64,000 bases of DNA, from assembly GCF_022568835.1 (NCBI RefSeq), contig NZ_JAKZHV010000002.1:496001-560000 (forward strand). The letters are read 5' to 3'. The DNA is from Arsenicicoccus piscis. Lineage in GTDB: Bacteria; Actinomycetota; Actinomycetes; Actinomycetales; Dermatophilaceae. The notes below the pieces were generated by a model that made no database searches, was not told the DNA's origin, and saw only the letters and a program-made list of their open reading frames with translations. This document shows positions 48,252-59,204 of the stretch, in pieces. The position numbers and the translations under genes were made by a program. Numbering within the stretch: position 1 is the stretch's first letter; the number at the start of each line of letters is the position of its first letter.

Positions 48252-49229
48252 CTATGCCGGGAACACGACGAGGCTGCGCGCCTGCTCACGGGACTCGTCC
48301 AGCAGCGCGATCAGGCGCCCCGCCGGGTCGAGGCCGGCGACGACCGCCGCACCGCCCGGTGCCGAGGCGATGCGCCGACCGTGGCCGACCGCCTGGGCGT
48401 CCGCCTCGGTGAGCGAGTGGACCGGGAACTGCGCGGCGGCCGCGGCGGCGAGGCCGAGGATCGGCAGGGCCGGGAGGTCGGACCGCTCGACCCGGTCGAC
48501 GCCGAGCTCGGCCCGCCGCTGCTCGTAGGCCGCGAGCAGCTCGTCCAGATCGTGCGCCTGCTCGAGCGGGTAGCCCCCGACGCGCGTGCGACGCAGTGCG
48601 GTCAGGTGTCCTCCGACCCCGAGGGCCGCTCCCAGGTCGCGGGCCAGGGCCCGCACGTAGGTCCCGGACGACACGTCGACGGTGACGTCGAGGTCGCGCA
48701 CCGGCGTGTCCTGGTCGACAGCGACGGTGGGTCGCTGGTCGTGAATCACGAAGCGGGACACGGTGATCGGACGGGCGGCGAGCTCTACGTCCTCGCCGGA
48801 GCGAACCCGCGCGTAGGATCGCCGACCGTCCACCTTGATCGCCGAGACCGCGCTCGGGACCTGCTCGATCTCACCGGTCAGGCCGGCCACCGCCGACCGG
48901 ACGGCCTCGTCGGTCAGCCCGGCGACCAGGTCGGCCGGGGCGGACTCGACCACGTCACCCTCGGCGTCGTCGGTGACCGTGCGCTGCCCGAGTCGGATCG
49001 TCGCGGTGTAGGTCTTGTCGCACCCGACGAGGTAGGTGAGCAGACGGGTCGCCTTGCCCAGCCCGAGCACCAGCACGCCGGTCGCCATCGGGTCGAGCGT
49101 GCCGGCGTGGCCGACCTTGCGGGTGCCGGCCAGCCGCCGGACCCGCGCCACCACGTCGTGCGACGTCAACCCCGCCGGCTTGTCGACGATCAGCAGACCG
49201 TCGGGTCCTGCGTCGGACCGCCGGCCCAT
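48252..49229 (-). CDS. truB: tRNA pseudouridine(55) synthase TruB
   Basis: The 325-residue TruB has LLIVDKPAGLTSHDVV, the catalytic aspartate motif GHAGTLDPMATGVL, KTYTATIRLG, and SGTYVRALARDLG. It makes pseudouridine 55 in the T-loop of tRNAs. Its ATG shares one base with the rbfA stop (TGATG), so the two are translationally coupled. Confidence 0.96.
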   Translation of the reverse strand: MGRRSDAGPDGLLIVDKPAGLTSHDVVARVRRLAGTRKVGHAGTLDPMATGVLVLGLGKATRLLTYLVGCDKTYTATIRLGQRTVTDDAEGDVVESAPADLVAGLTDEAVRSAVAGLTGEIEQVPSAVSAIKVDGRRSYARVRSGEDVELAARPITVSRFVIHDQRPTVAVDQDTPVRDLDVTVDVSSGTYVRALARDLGAALGVGGHLTALRRTRVGGYPLEQAHDLDELLAAYEQRRAELGVDRVERSDLPALPILGLAAAAAAQFPVHSLTEADAQAVGHGRRIASAPGGAAVVAGLDPAGRLIALLDESREQARSLVVFPA

Positions 49230-49738
49230 CAGCGACGCTCGTCGCGCGCCTCGCCCTGCGGCGCGGTCCGCTCCCCCGCTGCGTCCGCTGAGTCGTCGAT
49301 GTCCTCGTCGATGTCCTCGTCGGCCGGCTTCTTGTAGGGGTCGGCGTCTCCGGCGAAGCGCGCACCCTCGCGGGCGCGGGCCAGCTCGGCGTCGCGCTCG
49401 CGGGTCGCGCGCATCACGTCCTCGAGGTGCGAGGCGCTCTCGGGCAGTGCGTCGGCGATGAACTCGATGCTCGGCGTGAGCCGGATGCCGAGCGCCTTGC
49501 CGATGTGCGAGCGGATACGGCCCTGGTTGTCCTTGAGGACGGCGGCGGTCGCCTCCCGCTCGGCGTCGTCGCCGAACACGGTGTAGAAGATCGAGGCGTG
49601 CTGCAGGTCGTTGGTGACCCGCACATCGGTGATCGTGACGAAGCCGAGCCGCTCGTCCTTGAGGCGGTACTCGAGGTACTCGGCGGCCGTGACCTTGATG
49701 CGGTCGGCGATCTTGCGGGCGCGTGCCGGGTCAGCCAT
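49229..49738 (-). CDS. rbfA: ribosome-binding factor A
   Basis: The 169-residue RbfA has RARKIADRIKVTAAEYLEY, a KH-like core with VTITDVRVTNDLQHASIFYTV and the LTPSIEFIADALPE segment. It assists 16S rRNA maturation in the cold and in late 30S assembly. The acidic C-terminal 40 residues (DEDIDEDIDD) are a lineage extension. The 69 bp upstream are low-complexity GGTGGT-like sequence. Confidence 0.95.
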   Translation of the reverse strand: MADPARARKIADRIKVTAAEYLEYRLKDERLGFVTITDVRVTNDLQHASIFYTVFGDDAEREATAAVLKDNQGRIRSHIGKALGIRLTPSIEFIADALPESASHLEDVMRATRERDAELARAREGARFAGDADPYKKPADEDIDEDIDDSADAAGERTAPQGEARDERR

Positions 49739-49807
49739 GAGCGTGCCTTTCGTTCGGGCCCAACAGGTCGTTCTGGTGGGTCGTGCTGGTGGGTGGTGGT
49801 GGTGCGG

Positions 49808-50836
49808 TCAGCCCTTGCGGGCGACGACGAGGTCGCGGTCGATGGCGGCGTCGACGCGGTGGCGGAAGCCGTCGTAGCCCGGGCGGTCCACGAGGGTCAG
49901 CCCGTGCCGGGTCAGCACCTCGGCCAGCGCCTCCGGGTCGGCGACGTGCCGGTTGTAGGCGAGCCCCAGAGCGCCCCCGGTGCGCAGCACCCGGACCCAG
50001 CCGGGCAGCGCCGCGTCCAGCAGCCCGAGGGGGCTACGGTCCAATCGGCCGCCGTGCGAGCCGTGCTGGACGCCGTAGGGCGTGTCCGTCACCACGACGT
50101 GCGCGGACTCCGCGCGCAGCAGCCGGGGTGCGGCGAGGGTGTCGGCGCGCAGCACGGTGAGGTGCTGGGTGCGGCCGGCCTTGTAATCGTCCTTGTCGGC
50201 CGCGAGCTCGACGTCGAGGCGCCGGCCGACGACCTTGGAGTCGATCCGGATCGCCCCGGTCGTGGCGTGGTGCTTGTAGCGCCCCTGCTTGAGGTAGGTG
50301 CGCACGAAGGCGTCGTAGACCTCGAAGTCCTTGGTGTCCAGGTCGATCCCGGTCGCGTCGAGCCCGTAGGCGAGCGCCTGGTTGAGGGTCGTGCCGCGCC
50401 CGCAGAGCGGGTCCAGCACGCTGAGGCTGCGGTCCAGCAGCCGCTCGGGGCGAGCCGTCGCGGCGGCGGTGACGTTGAGCAGCAGCCGGGTGAACGCCTC
50501 GTTGGTCTTGCCCTGGTACTTCAAGATCGTGACCAGGTCGGAGCCGAACACCTCGACGCGCGGGAGCTCTACCGGAGCGAGCAGATCACCGACCTGCTGG
50601 TAGAGCGCGTGCACGCTGGACAGGTAGGCGACCACGCGCAGCTGCTCGGGGGTGAGGTCTGCCGCGGTGTCCACCTGCAGGTAGTCCACCCCGGCGACGA
50701 TGACCGGCTGCACCGACGCGACGCCCAGCCCGTAGGCGTCGGCGAGGACGGTCAGCTCGTTCGCCAGCAGCGTCGGGGCGCTGGTGGAGTAGACCCGGTT
50801 GGCGGAGGGCGCGACGAGCAGCAGGTAGCGAGCCAA
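49808..50836 (-). CDS. TRM11-family SAM-dependent methyltransferase
   Basis: The 342-residue protein has an N-terminal region of unknown fold and a Rossmann methyltransferase domain with DPLCGRGTTLNQAL (motif I) and DTPYGVQHG in the place of the N-methyltransferase DPPY motif. TRM11 relatives methylate G10 of tRNA at N2, but this bacterial group is untested. Its position between infB and rbfA, in a translation operon, supports an RNA target. Confidence 0.82.
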   Translation of the reverse strand: MARYLLLVAPSANRVYSTSAPTLLANELTVLADAYGLGVASVQPVIVAGVDYLQVDTAADLTPEQLRVVAYLSSVHALYQQVGDLLAPVELPRVEVFGSDLVTILKYQGKTNEAFTRLLLNVTAAATARPERLLDRSLSVLDPLCGRGTTLNQALAYGLDATGIDLDTKDFEVYDAFVRTYLKQGRYKHHATTGAIRIDSKVVGRRLDVELAADKDDYKAGRTQHLTVLRADTLAAPRLLRAESAHVVVTDTPYGVQHGSHGGRLDRSPLGLLDAALPGWVRVLRTGGALGLAYNRHVADPEALAEVLTRHGLTLVDRPGYDGFRHRVDAAIDRDLVVARKG

Positions 50837-50886
50837 CGCGGTGTCCTCCTTCGGGTGAGTGGGTGTCCGGCGCAGGCCGGGCAGAC

Positions 50887-50921
50887 GGTCGGCGCCCCAG
50901 GGTGGCCCTGGGGCGCCGACC
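50887..50921 (-). terminator. strong hairpin after infB
   Basis: A 16-bp perfect stem GGTCGGCGCCCCAGGG (50887-50902) / CCCTGGGGCGCCGACC (50906-50921) with a 3-nt loop lies 11 nt after the infB stop. It should end or attenuate the nusA-infB transcript before the methyltransferase. Confidence 0.75.
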
Positions 50922-50931
50922 GGTCGTGCGA

Positions 50932-53925
50932 TCAGTCGCGCGGCTTCTCGCGCATCTCGTAGGTGGCGATGAGGTCACCCAGCTGGAGGTCGTTGTAGGA
51001 CCCCAGGTTGATGCCGCACTCGAAGCCCTCGCGGACCTCGGTGACGTCGTCCTTGAACCGTCGCAGGCCGGCGACCTCGACGTTCTCGGCGACGACCACG
51101 CCGTTGCGCGTGATGCGCGACCGCGCGCCGCGCCGGATCTCTCCGGAGCGCACGATCGAGCCCGCGATGTTGCCGAACTTGCTGGAGCGGAAGATCTCGC
51201 GGATCTCGGCCGTGCCGAGCTCCACCTCCTCGAACTCCGGCTTGAGCATGCCCTTGAGGGCCGCCTCGATCTCCTCGATGGCCTGGTAGATCACCGAGTA
51301 GTAGCGGATCTCGACACCCTCGCGCTCGGCGTACTCGGCGTTCTGGCCCTCAGCACGGACGTTGAAGCCGATGATCACCGCGTTGGACGCGACGGCGAGG
51401 TTGATGTTGTTCATCGTGATCGCGCCGACGCCTCGGTCGATGATCCGCAGGTCGACCTCGTCGCCCACGTCGATCTGCAGCAACGCGTCCTCGAGGGCCT
51501 CCACCGAACCGGAGGCGTCACCCTTGAGGATGAGGTTGAGCGTCTCGACCTTGCCCGCGGCGAGAGCCTGGTTGAGGTCCTCGAGCGAGATGCGCTTGCG
51601 GGCCCTGGCCAGCGAGGCCTGACGGTCCGCAGCCTCACGCTTCTCGGCGATCTGGCGGGCGGTGCGGTCGTCGGGAGCCACCACGAAGGTGTCACCGGCG
51701 CGGGGCACGGACGCGAGGCCGAGCACCTGGACCGGACGCGACGGGGTCGCCTCCTTGACCTGCTTGCCGTGCTCGTCGAGCATCGCGCGGACACGGCCGT
51801 GGGCCGAGCCGGCGACGATCGCGTCACCGACCCGCAGGGTGCCCTGCTGGACGAGGACGGTCGCCGTCGCACCACGACCACGGTCGAGGTTGGCCTCGAT
51901 CGCGACGCCACGGGCGTCGGTGTCGGGGTTGGCCCGCAGGTCCAGCGAGGCGTCCGCGGTGAGCAGCACGGCCTCGAGGAGCTGGTCGATGTTCTGACCC
52001 TGCTTGGCGGAGATGTCGACGAACATCGTCTCGCCGCCGTACTCCTCGGCGACGAGGTTGTACTCGGTCAGCTGCTGACGCACCTTGGCCGGGTTGGCGC
52101 CCTCGACGTCGATCTTGTTGACGGCGACGACGACGGGGACGTCCGCGGCCTGGGCGTGGTTCAGCGCCTCGATGGTCTGCGGCATGACGCCGTCGTCCGC
52201 GGCCACGACGAGGATCGCGATGTCGGTGACCTTGGCACCACGGGCACGCATGGCCGTGAAGGCCTCGTGACCGGGGGTGTCGATGACGGTGAGCCTGCGC
52301 TCCTCGCCCTCGTGCTCGACGGCGACCTGGTAGGCACCGATGTGCTGGGTGATGCCGCCGGCCTCGGTCGCGATGACGTTGGCGTGGCGGATGGCATCCA
52401 GCAGGCGGGTCTTTCCGTGGTCGACGTGACCCATGACGGTGACGACCGGCGGACGCGGCTCGAGCTCGTCGTCGTCGAACTCCTCGCCCTCGAGGTCGAT
52501 GTTGAAGGAGGCGAAGAGCTCCTGCTCCTCCTCCTCCGGCGACACGACCTGGATGTCGTAGCCCAGCTCGGCGCCGAGGACCTTGAAGGTGTCCTCGTCG
52601 AGGGACTGGGTCGCCGTCGCCATCTCTCCGAGGTGGAACAGCACGGTGACCAGCGACGCCGGGTTGGCGTTGATGCGGTCGGCGAAGTCCGTCAGCGACG
52701 AGCCACGGCGGACCCGCACGACGGTCGAGCCGTCGCCACGGGGCACGGTGACGCCACCGATGGACGGCGCCTGCATCTGCTCGAACTCCTGGCGCTTCGC
52801 GCGCTTGCTCTTGCGACCGCGGGCGGGCTTGCCGCCGCGACCGAAGGCACCCTGGGTGCCACCGCGACCGGCGCCACCGCCGGGGCGACCACCGGGACGG
52901 CCGTAGCCACCGCCGGCGGGAGCACCGCCACCGCCGCCCCGACCGGCGAAACCGCCACCACCGGCGCCACCACGGCCGCCGCCGGGGCCACCACGGGCCG
53001 GACGAGCCCCGGGGGCCGGGACGGCCGCACGCGACGGCATGTTGCCGGGCGAGGGACGCGGGCCACCGGGACGCGGAGCCGCACCGGGACGCGGAGCCGC
53101 ACCGGGGCGAGGGGCGCCACCGGGACGCGCACCGCCCTGCGGACGCGGCATGCCCTGGCTGGGCGCGAACGGGTTGTTGCCGGGACGCGCCGGGCCCGGA
53201 CGGGGACCGCCGGGACGCGGGGCGCGCGCCTCGGTGTCGCCGCCCTCGGGGGCGCGCCGCTCGGGACGCTGGGTGCCCATGCCCTGGCTGGACGCGAACG
53301 GGTTGTTGCCCGGGCGCGGGGCGCCGGGACGACCGCTCGGACGCGGTGCACCGCTGCGCTCGCCACCGGCGGGACGCTGGCCGGCGGCCGGCTGGGCCGG
53401 TGCCGGGGCGGCCGGGCGCGGACCCGGACGGGCGCCGGGACGCGGACCCGAGTCGGTCGCGGCGGCGGTGTCGGCCGAGCCGGCCGAGGCAGCCGGCTTC
53501 TGCGCCGGCGCTGCCGGGGCAGCCGGCGCGGCGGTCGTCTCGGACCGCTCGGACTTCTCGGTGGGCGCGCTCGGCGTCGGCGACGCCGGGGCGGCCGGCG
53601 TGGCCGCCTGGTCGTCGGCCTTGCTGTCGGCCTTGGCGGGCGTGCTGTCGGCCTTGGCGCTGGGACCCGGACGGGCACCCGGCTTGGGGCCCGGACGGGC
53701 TCCCGGCTTGGCTGCGCCGCCGCCCGACCCGGCGGACGTGGGGGCCGAGCCGCCGGCAGCGGCCAGCTCGGCTGGGAAGGACTCACGCAGGCGGCGCACG
53801 ACCGGTGCCTCGATCGTCGAGGACGCGGCGCGGACGAACTCGCCCTGCTTCTTGAGGTGCTCGAGGAGCACCTTGCTTTCTACTCCGAGCTCTTTCGCGA
53901 GCTCGTAGACCCGGACCTTAGCCAC
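50932..53925 (-). CDS. infB: translation initiation factor IF-2
   Basis: The 997-residue IF-2 has an N-terminal IF2N domain ([20 protein letters not shown]), a long disordered Pro/Gly/Ala-rich part with [11 protein letters not shown] repeats (about 55-400), a second IF2N near 430, and the GTPase core with GHVDHGKT near 500, DTPGHEAF and NKID. It brings fMet-tRNA to the 30S subunit. The GTG at 53925 is the start because GGAGAG lies 6 nt upstream and the family begins [10 protein letters not shown]. Confidence 0.96.
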   Translation of the reverse strand: MAKVRVYELAKELGVESKVLLEHLKKQGEFVRAASSTIEAPVVRRLRESFPAELAAAGGSAPTSAGSGGGAAKPGARPGPKPGARPGPSAKADSTPAKADSKADDQAATPAAPASPTPSAPTEKSERSETTAAPAAPAAPAQKPAASAGSADTAAATDSGPRPGARPGPRPAAPAPAQPAAGQRPAGGERSGAPRPSGRPGAPRPGNNPFASSQGMGTQRPERRAPEGGDTEARAPRPGGPRPGPARPGNNPFAPSQGMPRPQGGARPGGAPRPGAAPRPGAAPRPGGPRPSPGNMPSRAAVPAPGARPARGGPGGGRGGAGGGGFAGRGGGGGAPAGGGYGRPGGRPGGGAGRGGTQGAFGRGGKPARGRKSKRAKRQEFEQMQAPSIGGVTVPRGDGSTVVRVRRGSSLTDFADRINANPASLVTVLFHLGEMATATQSLDEDTFKVLGAELGYDIQVVSPEEEEQELFASFNIDLEGEEFDDDELEPRPPVVTVMGHVDHGKTRLLDAIRHANVIATEAGGITQHIGAYQVAVEHEGEERRLTVIDTPGHEAFTAMRARGAKVTDIAILVVAADDGVMPQTIEALNHAQAADVPVVVAVNKIDVEGANPAKVRQQLTEYNLVAEEYGGETMFVDISAKQGQNIDQLLEAVLLTADASLDLRANPDTDARGVAIEANLDRGRGATATVLVQQGTLRVGDAIVAGSAHGRVRAMLDEHGKQVKEATPSRPVQVLGLASVPRAGDTFVVAPDDRTARQIAEKREAADRQASLARARKRISLEDLNQALAAGKVETLNLILKGDASGSVEALEDALLQIDVGDEVDLRIIDRGVGAITMNNINLAVASNAVIIGFNVRAEGQNAEYAEREGVEIRYYSVIYQAIEEIEAALKGMLKPEFEEVELGTAEIREIFRSSKFGNIAGSIVRSGEIRRGARSRITRNGVVVAENVEVAGLRRFKDDVTEVREGFECGINLGSYNDLQLGDLIATYEMREKPRD

Positions 53926-54073
53926 TTCTCTCCTAGGTTCTCGGTCCGGGGGTCCCGCTGCGCGGCTCCGTCTCGGAGGGGCGCGGTCGGGAAGCACGGA
54001 CCGTCGTTACTGCAGGGGGGTACTCATCGCTGAGAACTCATCGGGTGCTCATTGCGTTCAAACCCGCTTTCGG

Positions 54074-54370
54074 TCAGTCGGACGGTGTGCTGCTCGTCGA
54101 GTCGGTCTCGAGCTGGTCGAACCACGCCGCGAGGGCGTCGTGGTCGGCCACGCCCGGCAGCCGCAGGGCGCGACCGAACGCCTTGCGGCGAACGGCGAGA
54201 TCGAGACAGGCCCGGTCGGGGTGGAGCCAGGCCCCACGCCCAGGTCGAGAACGCCGCGGGTCGACGACCAGACGGGTGCTGGTCGGCTCGTCGCGGACGA
54301 CTCGAACGAGCTCGGCCCGATCGGCGGTGCCACGGCAGCCCACACACGTTCTCGTCGGATGACGTGTCAT
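54074..54370 (-). CDS. ylxR: YlxR family RNA-binding protein
   Basis: The 98-residue DUF448 protein has the YlxR core RTCVGCRGTADRAELVRVV, GRGAWLHPDRACLDLAVRRK and FGRALR. YlxR binds nucleic acid and in some bacteria modulates RNase P or transcription. It sits between nusA and infB as usual. ATG at 54370; longer frames are nusA read out of frame. Confidence 0.93.
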   Translation of the reverse strand: MTRHPTRTCVGCRGTADRAELVRVVRDEPTSTRLVVDPRRSRPGRGAWLHPDRACLDLAVRRKAFGRALRLPGVADHDALAAWFDQLETDSTSSTPSD

Positions 54371-54456
54371 GTGGTGAGGCCCCGTCGCGTGAAGATCCGC
54401 ACGGTCGGACCAGGACAGTCTACCGCGTGCGGCTGATCGAGGAAATCGACGGCGGG

Positions 54457-55458
54457 TCAGGCCTGGCCGGTGCTCGGGCCGCTCGAGCCCTGGTCGTCCG
54501 GGTGGATGTCGATCCGCCAGCCGGTGAGCTTGGCGGCCAGCCGGGCGTTCTGCCCCTCCTTGCCGATGGCGAGGGAGAGCTGGTAGTCCGGCACGACCAC
54601 CCGCGCGGAGCGGGCGGCCCGGTCGACGACGTCCACCGACACGACCCGCGACGGCGACAGGGCCGCGGCCACGAACTCGGCCGGGTCCTCGGAGTAGTCG
54701 ACGATGTCGATCTTCTCGCCGCGCAGCTCGGTCATGACGGCGCGCACGCGCGCCCCCATCGGTCCGATGCAGGCGCCCTTGGCGTTGACCCCGGCGCGGG
54801 TCGGCTTGACGGCGATCTTGGTCCGGTGGCCCGACTCGCGAGCGAGCGCAGCGATCTCTACGGACCCGTCCTGGATCTCGGGGACCTCGAGGGCGAAGAG
54901 CTTGCGCACGAGGTTGGGGTGGGTCCGGGACAGCCCGATCTGCGGACCGCGGGGGCCGCGCTTGACCGAGACGACGTAGCAGCGGATCCGCTCGCCGTGG
55001 ACGTAGCGCTCCCCCGGCACCTGCTCGGCCGCCGGCAGCTCGCCCTCGACACCACCGAGGTCGACGAGGACCTTGCGGGGGTCGGGGCTCTGCTGGATGA
55101 CGCCGGAGAGGATCTCGCCCTCCTTGTCCTTGAAGTCCCCGAGGACGGACTCGTCCTCGACGTCGCGCATCCGCTGGGTGATGACCTGGCGGGCGGTCGA
55201 CGCCGCGATGCGGCCGAAGTCGGAGGGGGTGTCGTCGTACTCGCGGGGCTCGCCCTCGGCGTCGGGGCCGAGGTCCTCGAGCGCCCAGACGGTGACCCGG
55301 CCGGACTTGCGGTCGAGCTCGACCCGAGCGCGCCGCGAGGCACCCTCGGTCTTGGAGTACGCGAGGAGCATCGCGTCCTCGAGGGTGGTGACGAGCACGT
55401 CGAGCGAGATCTCGCGCTCGGCTGCGAGCATCCGCAGCACCGCCATGTCGATGTCCAT
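54457..55458 (-). CDS. nusA: transcription termination/antitermination factor NusA
   Basis: The 333-residue NusA has the N-terminal RNA-polymerase-binding domain ([18 protein letters not shown]), the S1 domain around [16 protein letters not shown], and KH domains with [15 protein letters not shown] and [18 protein letters not shown]. It lacks the C-terminal acidic repeats of E. coli NusA, as other actinobacterial forms do. Its ATG shares a base with the rimP stop. Confidence 0.96.
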   Translation of the reverse strand: MDIDMAVLRMLAAEREISLDVLVTTLEDAMLLAYSKTEGASRRARVELDRKSGRVTVWALEDLGPDAEGEPREYDDTPSDFGRIAASTARQVITQRMRDVEDESVLGDFKDKEGEILSGVIQQSPDPRKVLVDLGGVEGELPAAEQVPGERYVHGERIRCYVVSVKRGPRGPQIGLSRTHPNLVRKLFALEVPEIQDGSVEIAALARESGHRTKIAVKPTRAGVNAKGACIGPMGARVRAVMTELRGEKIDIVDYSEDPAEFVAAALSPSRVVSVDVVDRAARSARVVVPDYQLSLAIGKEGQNARLAAKLTGWRIDIHPDDQGSSGPSTGQA

Positions 55459-56048
55459 CAGCTGTCCTCCTCCGTGCCACCGGTCGGTGCGGCGGAGCGG
55501 TTGAACTCCACCTGCACGCTGGCCCGGCGGGCCTTCTGCGGCGCGAGGCGCACCGTGCGCGCCGCGGTCTTCTTCGTAGCGGGTACCTCGATCACGACCG
55601 GCGCACCGGGGTCGGTGCCTGGGCCGCCGACCTGGACGATCCGTCCGGTCAGCTGCTCGCCGGCCGCCTCGGGTGCGTCGTCGTCGAGGGTGAGCCGGAC
55701 CAGCCGACCCACGTTACGGCGGTAGTGCCGCAGGTCGGTCAACGCGCGACCGACGCCTGGTGATCCCACCTCGAGCACGTAGGGCTGCTCGCCCATCACG
55801 CCCGAGGCCTCCAGGACCTCGTCGACGGATCGGGTGATGTCGGCGATCTCGTCGAGCGTCAGCGGCGCCACCGGCGTCGTGCCGTCGTCGTCCGGGTCGT
55901 CCGTCGCCACGTCGGTGTCGACCGTGAGGCGCACGACGCGCCGCTTGCCGACGGCCTGGACGACGAGCTCGTCGACGACGACACCGTGGGCGGCCAGCGC
56001 CGGCTCGAGCTCGGCCCGCACCCGCTCCTCGATGGATGTGCCTGCCAT
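55458..56048 (-). CDS. rimP: ribosome maturation factor RimP
   Basis: The 196-residue RimP has the N-terminal alpha/beta domain ([27 protein letters not shown] split by an Asp-rich insert) and [15 protein letters not shown] ... [14 protein letters not shown], the family signature, then an SH3-like C-terminal domain. It is needed for 30S assembly. First gene of the rimP-nusA-ylxR-infB operon; divergent from the lipoprotein gene. Confidence 0.95.
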   Translation of the reverse strand: MAGTSIEERVRAELEPALAAHGVVVDELVVQAVGKRRVVRLTVDTDVATDDPDDDGTTPVAPLTLDEIADITRSVDEVLEASGVMGEQPYVLEVGSPGVGRALTDLRHYRRNVGRLVRLTLDDDAPEAAGEQLTGRIVQVGGPGTDPGAPVVIEVPATKKTAARTVRLAPQKARRASVQVEFNRSAAPTGGTEEDS

Positions 56049-56201
56049 GGTGTCCTGCTCCCTCGACGCGCTTCAGTAGTCGTTCTTCAGTAGTCCCCGC
56101 ACGCGCCTCCGAGGCTCTCGGAGGGCCCCTCACCTTAGCGAGGTTACGCGGCAACTCTCACGTCCCGGCACGTGATCGGTCGGTCACGGGGCGTTTCTGG
56201 G

Positions 56202-57275
56202 ATGATCCAGGAGATGATCCGGGACACGCAGGCCGCCCACGGGGGGCCACCACACGAGCGGGCGGCGACCTCGGCCGCCGGGCCGGGTCGCCGCACCATG
56301 CTGACCGCGGGTGGCGGGCTGGCGCTGACGGCGCTGCTCGGCGGCTGCCGGGTCCGCCTCGAGGACGACGCCCCGCGGATCCCGCTGATCCCCACCCGCA
56401 CGCCGATCCCGGACGAGGCCCTGCTGATCCTGGCGTGGCGCGAGTGCACGGAGCTGGCGCGGGTCGCCGCGACCCTCGCCGCGCTGCAGCGGTTGCAGGG
56501 GGCTTCGCTGCACACCGAGCAGGCCGAGACCTTGCGCTCGGTGCTGGCGACGGGGCGGGTGCCGGACTCGGTCGTCAGTGCCTCCCCCGCTCCGACCACG
56601 GGACGGGAGGCGCCGGGCGCGGCGACACCTGGCTCAACGTCCGAAGGGGCGTCCGGCATTCCCTCGGGCGGGCCTGCCGGCGGTGGTGGCGGCGTCCGCA
56701 CGGCGACCGAGGCGGGAGCGCTGGAGCTCGGGCCGCTGCGCGTCGACCGGCGATCCGGCCTCGGCGCGGTGACTCCCACGCACGCGGCACTGTGGCTGTC
56801 GATGCTGGCCTGTCGCTCCCGCCTGGCCGCCCAGCTGGGCGTGGCCACCCCGTGGCAGCCGTGGCCCGAGCAGCCCGCCGACGGGGAGGCGACCTTCCTG
56901 CAGCAGGTCCGGGGGACGCTCTACGCGATGCAGGTGGTGGCGGTGCGCACCAGCGGGGCGGCCCGGGAGCGCGCGACCGCGGACCTCACGTGGCTCGACG
57001 CGCTGCGGATCCGGTTGGAGTCGCGGGCCGGGAGCGCGCTCGGGGCACCGCCGGTGGGCTACGCGCTGCCCTTCCCGGTGACCGACGGTCCCTCCGCCGC
57101 GCGGCTCGCCGCGCACGCCTGGTCGGGCCTGCAGGACGCGAGCGGCGCTCTGCTCGTAGCGGGTTCGGGTGACGCGGCGCGCGCCTCCATGGTGGTGCAG
57201 CTGCTCACGGATGTCGTGGCGCACGGCTCGGCCTGGGGCGTGCGGCTGCGCGCGTTCCCGGGACTGGTGCGATGA
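56202..57275 (+). CDS. Tat-type lipoprotein, DUF4439-like
   Basis: The 357-residue exported protein has a twin-arginine leader (GRRTMLTAGGGLALTALL) ending in the lipobox LGGC, a Gly/Ser/Pro linker around residues 130-170, and a mainly helical C-terminal domain resembling the ferritin-like DUF4439 family. Starts at 56172, 56202 and 56214 are in frame; 56202 is used. Its stop overlaps the start of the kinase gene (ATGA). Function unknown. Confidence 0.75.
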   Translation: MIQEMIRDTQAAHGGPPHERAATSAAGPGRRTMLTAGGGLALTALLGGCRVRLEDDAPRIPLIPTRTPIPDEALLILAWRECTELARVAATLAALQRLQGASLHTEQAETLRSVLATGRVPDSVVSASPAPTTGREAPGAATPGSTSEGASGIPSGGPAGGGGGVRTATEAGALELGPLRVDRRSGLGAVTPTHAALWLSMLACRSRLAAQLGVATPWQPWPEQPADGEATFLQQVRGTLYAMQVVAVRTSGAARERATADLTWLDALRIRLESRAGSALGAPPVGYALPFPVTDGPSAARLAAHAWSGLQDASGALLVAGSGDAARASMVVQLLTDVVAHGSAWGVRLRAFPGLVR

Positions 57276-58252
57276 CCCCAGGCCGCGTCGGAGGTTCGGC
57301 CGGCGCGGGGCTGCTGCCGCCCGCGCTCGTCGACACGATGACCGGGCGCACCGCCGACCCCGGCCTGCCCCCGGGGACCCGCATCGACGGCGCGAGCTGG
57401 CTCGCCTCCCTGCCCGCTACGGTCGCCCGGCTGCTCACCCGGTGGTCGCTGCGGCTGGACCCGGGCCTCGGTGCGGCGTGGTCGGGGCACTGCGCGCTCG
57501 TCGTGCCGGTGCTGACGCAGACCGGCCGGCACGCCGCCCTCAAGGTGACCTGGCCGCACGTGGAGGCCGCCGGGGAGCACCTCGCGCTGCGCTCGTGGGG
57601 AGGCCACGGCGCCGTGGAGCTCCTGGCCGCGGACCCGTCACGCTGGGCCCTGCTGCTCGAGCGCCTGGACGCCGGGCGGGACCTCACCGGCGTGAGCCTG
57701 ATGGACGCCTCCGACACGATCGGCGACCTGCTGCGGCGGCTCGCGGTGCCGCCCTCACCGCGCTTCGCCCGGCTGTCGACCTGGGCTGAAGGGCTGCGCG
57801 AGGAGCTGGTGACCGACCCGCCTCCGGTGCCCCGCCGTCACGTCGAGCAGGCCCTCGCGACGATCCCGGCGCTGCTGGCCGAGCCCGGCGGGGTCGACGG
57901 CGAGCTGGTGCACACCGACCTGCACTACGAGAACGTCCTCGCCACGCTGGATCCCGCCGACCCGCGCGGGCCGTGGCTCGCGATCGACCCCAAGCCGCTG
58001 GCCGCGGAGCGGGCGTTCGCGGTGGCGCCGCTGCTGTGGAACCGGTGGGACGAGGCCGTGCGCGCGACGAATCTGCGCGCCCACCTGCGCTTCCGGCTCG
58101 GTCTGGTCTGCGACGCGGCCGGGATCGACGAGGACCGGGCGCGGGCCTGGACCCTGCTGCGCGAGCTGGCGAACGCCCGCGACCTCGCCGACAGCGGTGA
58201 TCGCGACGGGCTCACCGTCGCGGTGTCGATCATGACGGCCGTGGCGTCGTGA
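57272..58252 (+). CDS. aminoglycoside/hydroxyurea-type antibiotic kinase
   Basis: The 326-residue protein resembles APH(6)-like hydroxyurea/streptomycin phosphotransferases: [20 protein letters not shown] (ATP-binding lysine), the catalytic loop [11 protein letters not shown] and the metal-binding [12 protein letters not shown]. These kinases inactivate streptomycin-like drugs, but many chromosomal members have unknown small-molecule targets. Coupled by 4 nt to the lipoprotein gene. Its end overlaps the convergent cbiO by 23 bp. Confidence 0.85.
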   Translation: MTPGRVGGSAGAGLLPPALVDTMTGRTADPGLPPGTRIDGASWLASLPATVARLLTRWSLRLDPGLGAAWSGHCALVVPVLTQTGRHAALKVTWPHVEAAGEHLALRSWGGHGAVELLAADPSRWALLLERLDAGRDLTGVSLMDASDTIGDLLRRLAVPPSPRFARLSTWAEGLREELVTDPPPVPRRHVEQALATIPALLAEPGGVDGELVHTDLHYENVLATLDPADPRGPWLAIDPKPLAAERAFAVAPLLWNRWDEAVRATNLRAHLRFRLGLVCDAAGIDEDRARAWTLLRELANARDLADSGDRDGLTVAVSIMTAVAS

Positions 58253-59204
58253 GGGGTGGCGACGTGAGGGCTGGCGTCGTGAGTGGTGGCGTCCCGGTCT
58301 GAGGTGGCGGCCCGGTCTGAGGTGGCGCGAGTGCCCCGAGCAGGGTGTCGAAGTCACGTGGTCGGGTGCCGGCGGTCAGCAGCCCGCGTCCGTGGAGGGC
58401 GGCCTGCACGTCGAGCACCCACGGTCGGCGCAGGCGGGCGGAGGCGACCAGGTCGGCGTCGGCGAGCACCTGGTCCGCTGGGCCCTGCACGAGCGTGCCG
58501 CCCTGCACGACCGCGGCCTCGTGCGCCCAGGCGAGCGCGAGGTCTACGTCATGGGTGGCGAGGAGCACCGTGGTGCCGTGGTCCTCGAGGCGGGTGAGGG
58601 CCGCGAGCATCTCCTCGACACCGACCGGGTCCAGCCCTGCGGTGGGCTCGTCGAGCAGCAGGACGGCCGGCCGCATGGCGACCGCGCCCGCGGTGGCGGC
58701 CCGCTTGCGCTCGCCGAAGGAGAGCTGGTGGGTGGGTCGCTCGGCGAGATGGGTGATGCCGAGCAGGTCGAGCGCCTCGTCGACCCGTTCGCGCACCTCG
58801 TCGACGCCCAACCCGAGGTTCATCGGGCCGAACGAGACGTCCTGGGTGACGTCGGCGGAGAACAGCTGGTCGTCGGGGTCCTGCAGGACCAGCTGCACCC
58901 GCTGGCGGTGGCGTCGCAGCCCGGAGCGGTCGTGCCGCAGGACCGCGCCGTCGACGAGAACCCTTCCCGCAGAAGGCTGGTGGCTGCCCGCGAGGCAGCG
59001 CAGGATGGTCGTCTTGCCGGACCCGTTGGCACCGAGCAGGGCGACCCTGCGGCCGGCGGTGATGGTCAGGTCCGCACCGCGCAGCACCGGCTCGGCCCCC
59101 GGGTAGCCCGCGACGACTCCCTGGGCCGCGAGGCGCACGTCGTCGCGGAGCTCGGGATCGAGCAGGGGTGCGTCGTCGTGCGTCGGTCGCGCGCCGGTGC
59201 TCAT
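58230..59204 (-). CDS. cbiO: cobalt ECF transporter ATPase CbiO
   Basis: The 324-residue ATPase has Walker [10 protein letters not shown] near 67-75, [21 protein letters not shown] (the ECF-type Q-loop), [17 protein letters not shown] as signature and [15 protein letters not shown]. It energises cobalt uptake with CbiQ and CbiMN. The last 40 residues are a Pro/Thr tail encoded by a local repeat and are not part of the fold. ATG overlaps the cbiQ stop (ATGA). Confidence 0.93.
   Translation of the reverse strand: MSTGARPTHDDAPLLDPELRDDVRLAAQGVVAGYPGAEPVLRGADLTITAGRRVALLGANGSGKTTILRCLAGSHQPSAGRVLVDGAVLRHDRSGLRRHRQRVQLVLQDPDDQLFSADVTQDVSFGPMNLGLGVDEVRERVDEALDLLGITHLAERPTHQLSFGERKRAATAGAVAMRPAVLLLDEPTAGLDPVGVEEMLAALTRLEDHGTTVLLATHDVDLALAWAHEAAVVQGGTLVQGPADQVLADADLVASARLRRPWVLDVQAALHGRGLLTAGTRPRDFDTLLGALAPPQTGPPPQTGTPPLTTPALTSPPLTTPRPS
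58241..58326. repeat. short tandem repeat at the APH-kinase/cbiO junction
   Basis: Three imperfect 15-bp units like GTGGCGTCGTGAGGG (58241-58285) are followed by two 18-bp units like GTGGCGTCCCGGTCTGAG (58286-58321). The tract ends the kinase gene and encodes the PPLTTP-type tail of CbiO. Confidence 0.7.

Noticed and set aside
56172..56187. A GTGA...TCAC dyad before the lipoprotein gene.
   Set aside because: Only the outer four bases pair; the centre is mismatched and no regulator is linked to it.
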